Shown: positions 54,115 through 64,000 of the stretch, piece by piece
Layout: each line of letters begins with the position of its first letter
Numbering within the stretch: the first letter of the stretch is position 1
NCBI GenBank assembly: GCA_016617785.1
Contig: JADILM010000008.1
Span: forward strand, 372,001-436,000
DNA from: Sporobolomyces roseus
Lineage: Eukaryota > Basidiomycota > Microbotryomycetes > Sporidiobolales > Sporidiobolaceae
Length of the DNA stretch: 64,000 nucleotides
Reading direction: 5' to 3'
Notes under the pieces: model-generated
Database searches by the model: none
Told to the model about the DNA's origin: nothing
Seen by the model: the letters and a program-made list of their open reading frames with translations, nothing else
Program-made: the position numbers and the translations under genes

Positions 54115-56486
54115 TTATGGAGGAGGCATTCCACTCTCCGCGCTGAAACTGCTAGCGTGACTACTTGCGTGACTCCCAGTTCTTGAAGTGTGAGGTCGTG
54201 GAGATGCGTTGTGAGAGTGAGGGTCGGGATGGTTCGAAATTGGAGGAGAAGGGTGAGGGCGTGAGTGATCATAGATATGTGCAGCGTTATGTACAGAGTG
54301 TTGAGAATGTTGAGGATGAGGGGGAAAGTTGTTCGGAGGAGGTTGGGATTGCGACGAATGAGGAGCGGGAGCGGGTTGAAGTGGGTGGGGAGTGCTGTTG
54401 GAGCGAGGGGGGAGGAACTCGTGAGGTACAGGTTGGGATTGTGGCAGGTTGAGATGTTGTCGCAAGTTCTGATTGTCGGCTTGTAAATCTCGATTGAAGG
54501 TTTTCAATTGACCGATGAATTCGACAGCTATGGAGAAACGAGTTAAGTTCAGTCTTTCGAGCGAGAGAAGCAGGAGGATGTGAGCTCACCTTTCGTCAAG
54601 ATCTCCCATTTACTACTCTTCAACCCTCGATCGACCGGTAACGACTCTCTCAAATCATCGAACAACTGCGCCATCTCTTTCCGCCGTTTCCGTTCTGCAA
54701 GTTTGTGACTTATTCTCAGTTGTGGACTTCGAGAGTACGGACTATCCTTCAGCCCGGCGACCGCATTCGGGTCGAGGGAACCGGTAGTATCTTGTCGATC
54801 TGGATGAGGGGGAGGAGGAGGAACGTCGCTCGTCGGCCACTGAGGGGGAGGCCCGATCGGAACTCCAGTCGATCCAGAACGAGAGTGGAGCGGTTGCGGT
54901 TGATGGTCGGTAGGGGTCTGAGATTGAGAAGCGGAAGAAACCATGACAGCGGGTTGATTCGATTGACTCGAACGAGGTTGAGGCGGAGGAGGGAAGGCAG
55001 GAGACGAAGGAGGGTGCTGTGCGGTAGGAGGAGCTGAGGTCGAGTGAGGAGGCGGAGGTCCAGGATAGAACGGAGCTTGTCCTTGCATCATCTGGCTGAC
55101 TCCCGGAATACTCGGTCGACGACCAAAATCTTGACTCAATGGTTCGTACATCCCTCTCGCAATTGATCCTCGAGGTCCGACTGAATCCTCATAAAAGTTG
55201 GGAACGTTCGATAATCTCATAAAGGGAGGGTGAGGTGGATGCTGATGGGGATTGGGATGAGGGGCGGGGTTGTGTTGATCGAAAGGAGCGCTTCCTGGTG
55301 GCGGCGGAGGATGTTGATTCGGATTTTGTTGATGCTGAGCTGGATATTGATACATGTTGAAGCTGTGATGACTCCCTGAACTTCGATGACTTTCGTTACT
55401 ATCTCTCCTTTCTTCCTCCCAAGTCGGACTAAACGATTCCCTTCTTTGTTCATCTAGCGCCAAACTGTTCATCTTGTCTGTCGCCATCGAAGAAGTCCGT
55501 CGTTTCGAGTTTGGAGGAGGGTTTCCATTCATCGAAGAAGGAGGGAAAGGTGCAGCGTTTTGTGAAGGGTAGTAAGAACCGTCATTGAACGAGTGATCAT
55601 TCTCTTCTCCTGAAGTCTTCCTCTTCGTACTCGAGATCGGGCTGAGCGGTCCTCCTGCTCCTCCTCCAGCTGCATTCGGTCCAGAATAACGAGTTGGCGA
55701 ATTTCCGTTCTGTTGATTATTCGTGAGTGAATGCCGTCTCATCGAGTAGTCGAAATAGGAAGGGGTTTCGTGAGGTGCTGCTACAGATACTGAAGGTCCA
55801 CCGAAGCGGTAAGCGGAAGTAGGACCTGGGAAAGTTGGATGAGGGGGATGAGGGGGAGGTCCTCCTCCAGCTGGTGGTTGAAACGAAGTGCCGAATTGAT
55901 AATTGGCGTGAGGGTCGAAGGGTTGTTGAGGAGGAGGCATTTCGCCCTTTGCTGTCGAAGAGTGTGGTCGAATATTCGGCATAACTCCTCCGACCCTACC
56001 TTCTGACCCGTTTCCTGATCCTGTAACTGCACTCCCCGCTACGTGCCCTCCCTGAGCACCTAGAGGACCACCAAAGAGAGATGAAGCTTCGTCTATTGAA
56101 GGTCGTCGGAGGTAAGAAGGGTCGGAAGTTGTTGAAAAGGCGTGAAGGAATGGATCAGAGTTGATTGATTGACGTCGTTCCGGGTTGAACTATCGTCGTA
56201 AGTTTGCGAGAGAGAGAGAGAGAGGGAGAGGAAGGAAAAAGAAGAGGGTTGCAGGAATTTCGAAAGGGCGTCAAGGTTAACTCGAAAAGTTTCAATTGTA
56301 AATGGAGAGAGTTTAGCATACCGAGACTGGCAGGAAACCTTCTCGAGGGATTGATACTGGAGGTAAACGAACTGCAGGCGTCGAGTGCGAGTTGGTAGTT
56401 GGAGGAGGGGAAACTATTGAAGGAGTTCGACGATGTTGTTGCTCTGCTCCTCCCATTGAAGCGACCGAAGGAGCAACTGCTTGCAT
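54115..56486 (-). CDS. bHLH transcription factor
   Basis: Four exons, about 700 residues. Exon 1 (from 56486, [13 protein letters not shown]) is Pro/Ser-rich. Splicing at about 56325/56191 joins it to [13 protein letters not shown], in frame with the long exon that runs to about 54735. Most of the protein is low-complexity Pro/Gln/His-rich sequence. The DNA-binding basic helix-loop-helix comes late: [27 protein letters not shown], a short loop ([15 protein letters not shown]), then [26 protein letters not shown]. The H..E..R triad (His, Glu, Arg in [10 protein letters not shown]) predicts E-box (CACGTG-type) binding. A leucine-rich helix continues after helix 2. The end is ESGMPPP at 54115. 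The exact orthologue is not recognised. Confidence 0.85.
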
Positions 56487-57353
56487 TCTTCTTCCTTTTC
56501 CTTTTCAACTTGTGGGGTTTGTGGGAGGTAGCGTGGCGATTCGAGAACGAGATGAAGATAGCGTGGTACGGAAAGCGGGTTCGATCGAAAGCAGAAGAGG
56601 GTTTTCGTGGATTTGGAGTCGAGCTGCTGCTCCTCTCTAATCCTCTACGTCCTCCCGAGGTCGTGTATATCCTGAGGAAGATTGGAGAGGTGACTGAAGG
56701 CAAAAAGAAACTAGTGACCGGCCGAAGTCCAAAAACGCATACATTCGATCGATTTTCGCAAGGGAAACTAAGCGGAATTTGGTCTCTCCTCTTCCGTCTC
56801 CTTGTTCTTGACACCGCTCTCAAAGACTAACATCGGTTCAGTTTCGACGCAAATGCTGTCACAGCAGAGAAGAAGGTGTTCAAACGAAAGGAAAACCTTT
56901 TCTCGCGTTCCTTGAATCAATCAATTCCAATCCACTCCACCTTGGCTTCGCGTTCACTCGTGCAGCTTCTGCCGCGCTCTGTCGAACCCTACAGACTACT
57001 AGCACCCTCGTTCTCGAAGAAGTGGTCGTCGAAGAGAGTCGATAAAGTCTTTTCGCACGCATTTTGCAGCACGAGAGTGATTGATTGATCGACATTAATC
57101 TGAGCTGCGAGACACCCTTGAAGCATGTTTTCTTGATCGTCATTGAACCGAGAACGAAACTGCTTTGATCGTGATCAGCTTCGTTCACTCTTCCCTCTTT
57201 CGAATCTAGTCCTTTCGATGATTCAGCTCTCGACGACATGCTCGACGATTCACACTGAAACAGAACTGATAATGTAAATTCCCGATGTTGAGATAGGGGA
57301 TGATAAGCTACGAGACAGATACTCTGTGAATTCCTTTTACCGTCACTCCTTCC
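56487..57353. other. Long upstream region of the bHLH gene
   Basis: These 867 bases lie between the bHLH start and the permease stop (both on the minus strand). Several open frames exist (for example minus 57239-56880), without homologues or convincing splice signals. It probably contains the bHLH promoter and 5' leader. Confidence 0.35.
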
Positions 57354-60214
57354 TTACTCTTCGCGACTCTGTTCCTTTCTAGGTGTAGTCCCCTCCGAAA
57401 CGTTTCCACCTTTGCGTTGGTTCTTGGGAACGATAGGTAAGTTGGTAGCTTCGAGGATCGCACCGATTTGTCGATTCGCTAACCAACGTTCTTCGGGGAT
57501 GACAAAGTACGAAACGATTCCTAGGATAGTGACGAATCCAAAGATGGCACAAGCGAAATTGAAGTTCTCGGCGTTGACGGGGAATTCGAGAGGAGAGAAG
57601 AGGACGGCGAGGAGGAAGGCTGGAAAAAAAGAGATCAAAATTCAGTTTGTGTTTGCTAAGTAGAGAGAATGGTTTCAAACTCACTGTTCCAGACGCAAGC
57701 GATAATGCAGAAGGGAATAGAGAATCGACCATTCGACCACTTGGCGTTGGCGAAATCACCTCGAGTGAAGATGAGCCTGAGGAAAAGTGCAGAATCGTCA
57801 GCGAAACGATCACGGATAGAGTAGAGCAGCGCTAACTGACCTCAAAGCGGGAATGAGAGCGTAAGCAGCGATGGTGGGTACACCTCCGCATGAAACGAGG
57901 GAAGTGAAAGCGACCGAGGAAGGAAGGATAGTGCACAGCAAGATCGAAGCGATGATTCCAATGAAAATGATGGCGTTGCGAGGTTGTCCATTCTTGTCGA
58001 CTTTGCCGATCCATGACGATCCGGGAAGGATGCCGTCACGAGCGATGGCGAAGACGAGTCGAGAAGCAGCAGTGATTGCGAGACTCGTGTTCTGTGAGAA
58101 GGACTGCGAAATTAGTAGAGACTCGAAAGGCTATACTGATCTCACCATCCGACTCACGATGAAGAGACCAACGATGGCCACGATACTCATGACCATTCCT
58201 CCTCCTCTTCCCATAGCAGATGCGTAGATGTTGACGAAAGGTTGAGGCGAGTAGATCGAGAAAAGCTCGTCGAGCGAAGGCGAGCAGAAGAGGAACAAGA
58301 TCAACAGAGGCTGTGCGCTCGATCGCTACGAGTCAGCTCAGATCGAGAAGGTGGCTCGGAGACCGCGTGGACTCACGAAAGCCATGAAACCTGAAACTGC
58401 GCAAGACCAAAACATTCCTCGAGCAGACATGATTGATGCGTTCTTCGTTTCCTCGGCGATATGGCCTATAGGCGAGCGAAGGTGAGCGGTTGTCGGGTGT
58501 AGTGGTAAAGTGAAGAGAACGTACCAGAAGCGTCCCATCCAGTCAAAACTCCCGAAGTCGAGAGGTAAACGAGCATAAAGTTCCAAACGTCGGGCTAGAT
58601 CGAGTCGGCGAGTGTCAAAAGGATGAGTCACGAGAGAAGAAGGCGGTAAGACTCACTGCTCCTGATCCATTGTAGTATTCAGTGAAGACCCATTTCGCAG
58701 ATTGGAAACCATAAGTTTTCGAAACTCCGACGGGAAGCCAAACGACGGTCAAAGTGAAATCGATGAAGATGATGAGAGCGGAAGCTTTGAAAATCCAAGC
58801 GAATTTGCCAGCTGTGCGAGGGGAAGAATCATTAAGCAAAGATTGAGAGAAGGGAAAGTGAAACGACTCACGAGACATCATGTTTGATAGGATTGCGAAG
58901 AGGAGGAAGACTTCAGAACAAGCCCATTGCACAGCTCGGAACTTGATATTACCCGCTTCGAGTCCACCGGGGAAGAGAGTACCGAAAACGGATAATTCGG
59001 CGAGCATGAAGTTTGTCGTTCCGACTGTGTTACTCGCGACGAATGAAGTCCAAGCAGTCGAGGCCCAGTATGCGCTACATTCAAGCCAAGTATGAGCATC
59101 TACGCAACTCGAGTATGGGAGAAGAGGAAAACTCACACAACGAAACCGAAGAATCGACCGTACTTCTTTCCACCCGCTTCAGCAGCCCAGATGTAGATAG
59201 AACCGCTGAGAGGGATCGACGAGCAGATTTCGGCGAGACATGCAGCTGAGGTGGGTGGCAGAGACGGATTTGTCGGTCTCTCGCGTGAATCGAGAAAGGG
59301 AAGAAGTCGGAAACTCACCAGTCACACACATCAGAACGACAGTAACGAGCATACTCGTCCATAGGGCGACAGGACCTCCGTTGTATAGTCCGTAAGAATA
59401 GAGTAGTCGGCTGCCTCCTACGACGTAAAGCGAACCGAAACCGGCCATGAACGCCTCGAATCCAGCCCAGGTTCGATGAAGGACCTAAGAGAAGTACGGC
59501 TTGTTAGCTTGTAGTACTGCAGGCGATACGATGAGATTATACATGCTTGTTTGTAACCGAAAGTCGCCTAAGAGATGCGATCCAAGAGCGAGAAGAAACG
59601 AAAGAATTGAACATAGAACAACGATCAGTCGATAGTCAGTTCGTTCCGCTCCTGTTTCAGCCCTCTTCATCGCGGAAGGATAGAGAGAGGGAGGAAAGGG
59701 GTGAAGGGAGGTAGAAAAAAGCGAGCAAAACCCCAACGCCATATTCCGTTCAAATCAGATTTGAACGGAAAATGTCGAGGAGAAATGTCGGGGGAGAGGT
59801 GATACTTTGGTTCTGCTAGTTCCTTTCGCACGCATTATCGTGAGCAAGTTCGGTATAATCTCAGCCACTCCTATCGCTCCATGAACCGCTTTCAGGTGTG
59901 AATCTGAAATGCGGTAGGAATTAAATAACGATAATTGGAGAGCACCCGTCGGCAGTCTCAAAGGGGGTTGAACCCCGGTGGTGTGTACAAAGGGGTCTTT
60001 TTAAGGAGGTTGTTTGATGTACCTAATAGTCTCTTTTGAGGATAACTACGATTGATCGGGAGTTTCGCTGTTTCAAAGTTTTTTGATGATCTCTCCCCCA
60101 ATCGATTCTCTTCTAAGCGTTCGAGCAGTCGCTGCTTGCTTGAGGGCTTACGAGTTGAGCTTCATCTCCGAAAGTGTCGTTCGATTCGTTACTGATACTG
60201 TTCTTGTCGGACAT
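57354..60214 (-). CDS. Amino acid/polyamine permease (APC superfamily, Uga4/Tpo5-like)
   Basis: A multi-pass proton-coupled transporter of about 540 residues in many exons. Exon 1 (60214-60152) encodes [13 protein letters not shown] and DEAQL. Exon 2 (ATFGYKQ) begins at 59567, and exon 3 gives [12 protein letters not shown]. Membrane blocks are [97 protein letters not shown] and [14 protein letters not shown]. The C-terminus is [13 protein letters not shown] with a charged tail ending at 57354. The SG(S)IYIWAA segment belongs to the fungal GABA/choline/polyamine group; the substrate cannot be decided. To keep frame, intron 2 must start GCATGT (a GC-AG intron) after a 21-base exon. Intron 1 is 584 bases, far longer than its neighbours. 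Confidence 0.85.
59744..59770. repeat. 27-base perfect palindrome in permease intron 1
   Basis: Two 13-base arms (TTCCGTTCAAATC and its exact complement) flank a single A. It lies about 175 bases upstream of exon 2 inside the 584-base first intron of the permease gene. It could be a hairpin in the pre-mRNA, a regulator site, or the trace of a small inserted element. Confidence 0.6.
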
Positions 60215-60554
60215 GGTCGGTTGAAGTGAAAAGTGGGAGTCAAAGGCGGAGGCGAAAAATCGCCAAGTTGGAGATTGAAAACTTGTAATCGACCAAATCT
60301 AATGTAATCGATCAACACTCGCACTTTTCGTCCGACTCTCCGAGTAATGCTTCTATGTTCTCTACATCGGTGAAGAATTGAATAGCGGCGAACGAGAAAA
60401 GTCGTTTAAATCCTTTGAGGAAATCGTCTCTCGTTCGCACGTCTCGTAACTACTCTCGTCTCGCATCGAGCGGCTCCACCGGTGTTGTTTCCGTGTCTGA
60501 GCGACAGGAAACGTACCCGAGTCTGTTCACGCTCAATGAAACCCCTCGACATTC
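60215..60554. other. Upstream region of the permease gene
   Basis: These 340 bases lie between the permease start and the APC2 stop codon. A/T-rich patches occur at 60280-60310. No ORF or recognised regulatory site. Confidence 0.4.
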
Positions 60555-63500
60555 TCATTTCACAATCTTCCAACTGCCACTCGCCGTTTTCCTCACCAAC
60601 CCTTCCGCCTCTACCGCTTCCAACAAAGCTTTCAATTCATCCGTCGTCTTACCCTTGTACCCAGGTGCTAGCATGTTGAGCGTCGCATGGATTCGCGGAA
60701 CCGGGAGTGCACCGAGATTCGTGAGCTATCAACCAGGAACTTCTGTCAGCTGAGATGAGAGAAGGAGGGGAGAGAAGAGACAAGGGACGGACCATTCCTT
60801 GAATGAATTGCCAGAATACACGCATCTACGATAGGGAATCGTTTGGATGAGTTTCGATCGAGATTGGGAGAAGAGGAATACCGTCGAAAAAACTCACTTG
60901 TTCGACACCTTGAGCTTCGACACTCTGTACAGCTTCCTTCTCCTCCTCAATGACTGCAGAACGAATGACACATCAATTCCTTTCGCTTCTCTTTGTTTGC
61001 CCATCGGAACAATCGACGAAAAAGATATAGAGAAGCTCACCATGAGTAACCTGTTCCTTTTCTCCCTCACCTTCCTTCGCCAATTCCTCGACCAACTTCC
61101 AAGAATCCCCTTCCAAGCTCCTCAGGACTCCCAAATTGTTCCAAAAGAACAACGCATTCTTGACCGTCCCGAGATCGCTCAGTTTCAGCTCAGACTGCAA
61201 AGCATCCGGTGTCCAAGTATCTGTTACCCTCCTTTTTACTCATCAGCTTCTGTTAGTGATGAGGGAAAGAAGAGAGTAGACGAACCTTGGTTGGAGAAGA
61301 GTTCGATTATTGCTGCTTGGACGGGAGTTGCATCGATTGTCAGAGTTCGATCGGTCAGGGAGATGGTTAGGTTGATGTTGCCCAAATGAGGGAGCCAACG
61401 TAGTTTCTTGTCCGCTTTGAGAGTTGAGAATGATCGATCATAGGCGGATTGAACGCTGTCAAGTCGAGACCCCGGGGTGAGCTCCGAGATTGGAACGTGA
61501 GAGAAGAAGTGAAAAAAAAGAAAGAGACGTACCGACCTAATTGACCAGGTAATTTGAGAGGAGCAGGTTGGAAACTTGGCCAGAACAATCTAGAGACGAC
61601 CGTAGCATGTAAAGGAATCTCCTACTCTCTCACGAAATCCATCAACTCCGAAAAAAACTCGCGAAAAGAGAGAAGCGAGACGTACGGGAGTAGCCGCGTG
61701 GACGGCTTGATCTATTCGTCGAGAGTCTTCCAAGTCCTTCAACATGACTTCACACCCTTGTAAAGATTGTTCCCCAAATCGTCCTTTCAAAACATTTACG
61801 TTCTCGATCTACACCATTCACTCCTCAGTTCATTCCTCAAGAGTTAGATAGAGAGATGGAGAGACTTACTTCTTTCTCGAATTGATAATCTCTTATAACA
61901 AGTAATCGTTGAGCCAACAAGACTTGCAATTCCTTGACGAAAACTTCTTTCGAATCATAAATACTGACCAACAATTGAATCACATCCGCTCCTTTACTCT
62001 TCCTGAATCCTACATCTCTCCCTCTCTCCCCTATCAGTTTCTCCCTCTCTCACATCAAGGAAAATGCGAGAATGGGAACGTTACCAGGTGGAGCGTCAGA
62101 AGGATCAGGCATCCATTTCTGATCGGTATAATTCTCTGCGTCCTCCTTTGAATCACTCACTAATTTCGCATCACCACTCAACAATTCCTCAAACAATGGA
62201 TTCCCTTCCTCGATCAAACTCGAAACTATACATCGAATCGTATCTTTTCTCCCTCTATACTCTCTCTCTCACGAAAACTCATCAGTCGGGGCTTATAGGA
62301 AAGAGAAGAGAGAGAGAGAAGAGATGGCTTTACCTTAAATAGATTCGAATTGGATCTGCTACTCTACTGAGTAAAACTCCGGGAGGATCAATGATTCTTA
62401 AACAACGAATCGTTGAAATGTATAAAAGGATGATTTCTTTGGTATCGGTTCCTGGGTGGAGGAGACGTAGTTCGAGTTGTTGACGTAAACGAGAGACGAG
62501 GAGTGTACGTTGATCAGTTTTGATTAGACATAACTAGTGGGAATGTTACGAGGAAACGTTAATCAAGAGTCGTGAATTTCGAGGGGAGAGGGAGATTTTG
62601 AGGGGGGGACGTACTTTGAGATCCTCTAAAGCAGGTTTCGATGCTGGATAATCAAGGATAATATCAAACATCTCCTTCGTTCTATCACAGTTCGAAAAAG
62701 GAAAGTTCATTCAGCTTCTAAAGCAATAAAAAAAGCCGAAGAGAAGGACTTCGAAAAAACGCACCTGAGTTGACAAAGTACTTTGTGAATATGATACTCG
62801 AACCTCGAGAAAGTAGGTTTCAAAAACTTTTTCGCTTCTTCTCCTCCAGCACCTCCTCCTTCCACTCCTCCTAATCCACCCTCATAAATCCCATTAACCC
62901 AACCCATCACCCCTTCCTCCCCATTCCCATTCAACCATTTCAACAACCCATCCAATTCCTTTTCCCTATACACTCCTTGACAATCTTTGATCGTCTTGAA
63001 TTCGATCGATTCGTAAATGATTGAGAAGAGTAAAGGATCGAAACGATCTAGGAGAGTGATCAGAGTTGGGAAAGCTAGTGGTTGATGAGAAGGAGCTGAT
63101 TGAGTTGGATTTGGGAGAGTGACGAGGTGACGAAGGAATTGTTGGAAATGGGGAATGAATTGGGGTGGAAGGGACGAGTGGAGGGAAGAGAGGAAAGTTT
63201 TTCGATAGAGTGAGAGAGACGAGGTTGTGCTGTATCAAAGAGTAAACGGTTAGTGCAGGGAGGGCAGATGGGAGAGAAGGAGAAGGGAGAAAGGTACGGG
63301 AAGAATAGAGTGATGGGTTGTTGGAATTGTTTGATTGAGGAACCGAGAGAGTCGAGGAGGGATAACATTTCGGTGAAACGTGTGGAATCGGATTCGGCGC
63401 ACTAGCGAATAACGAGGGCGAGGCAAAAGGTCAGTGTAGTATCAAGGAGAGTGAAAGAGGTTCAACTCGTCTCACCTCGATACGATCCAAATGAGAGATG

Positions 63501-63899
63501 ACTTTTAGTTCGACGAGATTGAAATTCTTGCGAAGTGAATCTGAGCGCTTTCTTGTTGCAATCAGTCTCGGCTTCCCAAGACTGGACAAGAAGAGTTGTT
63601 ACGCACCTAGGTAATCATGTAATAACTGATCCATCATACCAGCTTGTTCGAGTAGTTTAACCTGCTTTCCCAGTTCCTGACTGACTATCAACTTCTGCCT
63701 CTTGGCTATACTGTTTGGATCTATATAATTCGTGACATCTTGCCATGCCTATCCGCTGCTTTGGATTAGCGAGTGAGAGAGAGTGAGAGAGAGAGAGAGA
63801 TCGAATTTGTTGACTGACTTTTGAGAGTAAACTGATTGAAGGTCTAGTTAGATCTCGTTGACTTGTAGTTTGCCATGCTGATAATATATCCAACTCCAT
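60555..63899 (-). CDS. APC2: Anaphase-promoting complex subunit 2 (cullin-like)
   Basis: The cullin subunit of the APC/C ubiquitin ligase; its C-terminal domain holds the RING subunit Apc11. The start is MELDILSAWQTTSQRDL. About ten exons, around 800 residues. Blocks are RFEYHIHKVLCQLR, TKEMFDIILDYPASKPALEDLK, the APC2 hallmark ISTIRCLRIIDPPGVLLSRVADPIRIYLR, DQKWMPDPSDAPP and QVLLAQRLLVIRDYQFEKEIENVNVLKGRFGE (cullin homology). Then come EVMLKDLEDSRRID, LFWPSFQPAPLKLPGQL, TLTIDATPVQAAIIELF, and the C-terminal winged helix. That winged helix includes MRVFWQFIQGMLTNLGALPVPRIH and GYKGKTTDELKALLEAVEAEGLVRK, ending SWKIVK at 60555. An upstream in-frame ATG (63986) would add 29 residues. The N-terminal region is the least certain. 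Confidence 0.92.
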
Positions 63900-64000
63900 A
63901 GCTAGTCCGAGAGTGAAAGAGTGAGGAAAGGGGAAGTACTGAGAGGTTGGTCGATCTCTCTTGCTCTCTCCTCTCATCATTCTCACTCAGAACACGCCAA

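Noticed and set aside
53560..54186. 208-residue plus-strand open frame
   Set aside because: Arg/Glu-rich frame opposite the CAP promoter and bHLH 3' end, explained by A/G skew.
56880..57239. 119-residue minus-strand open frame between the permease and bHLH genes
   Set aside because: No homologue, no splice or start context, and composition like the surrounding spacer.
59935..59985. tRNA-like T-arm (GGGGTTCAACCCC on the minus strand)
   Set aside because: Stem and loop lengths do not fit a tRNA T-arm and no D-arm, anticodon arm or acceptor stem could be paired.

Overview
The window is a nuclear contig from a fungus, most likely a basidiomycete, and possibly a yeast of the Microbotryomycetes type (the class is a guess from gene style only). 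Genes are closely packed and carry many short introns (mostly about 45-100 bases, GT..AG, CTRAC-like branch points). Mitochondrial complex I subunits, the COP9 signalosome, an RGS-LOV photoreceptor family and an APSES/ankyrin cell-cycle factor all point to Dikarya and away from Saccharomyces. No CRISPR array, rRNA, phage or intact transposon was recognised. Gene models below are spliced by hand, so exon ends are inferences.

Left end (1-6.3 kb): the 3' end of a coiled-coil gene, then a divergent pair. On the minus strand is a kinase-like protein that lacks catalytic residues (A1). On the plus strand is a protein with a PD-(D/E)XK-nuclease-like signature (B1). After these come a small remnant ORF (C1), a decayed 3' copy of SCO1, and a six-exon complex I subunit gene (NDUFB7). 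Centre (6.5-45.5 kb): MBP1-like APSES factor, short/branched-chain acyl-CoA dehydrogenase, a membrane-anchored EEP phosphodiesterase, CSN2, MED13, ECM31/panB, NDUFAF7, FRA10AC1-like, NDUFB4-like, two tandem RGS-LOV-PAS photoreceptor genes, CTR9, CCT7, a Ser-rich single-pass surface protein and EMG1. Right end (45.7-64 kb): full-length SCO1, then C2, B2 and A2 as an inverted second copy of the left-end block, followed by YAE1, a secreted CAP protein, a bHLH factor, an APC-superfamily permease and APC2.

Most of the centre is conserved housekeeping: transcription (MED13, CTR9, MBP1), protein turnover (CSN2, APC2), folding (CCT7), ribosome biogenesis (EMG1, YAE1) and mitochondrial respiration (NDUFB7, NDUFB4, NDUFAF7, SCO1, acyl-CoA dehydrogenase). 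Several pairs share short divergent promoters (99 to about 300 bases).

The unusual content is (i) the inverted duplication bracketing the window, whose A/B pair looks like a split nuclease-like/pseudokinase module, (ii) the tandem light-sensing RGS-LOV genes, and (iii) repeated use of microexons of 11-21 bases, which hide small genes from simple ORF searches.
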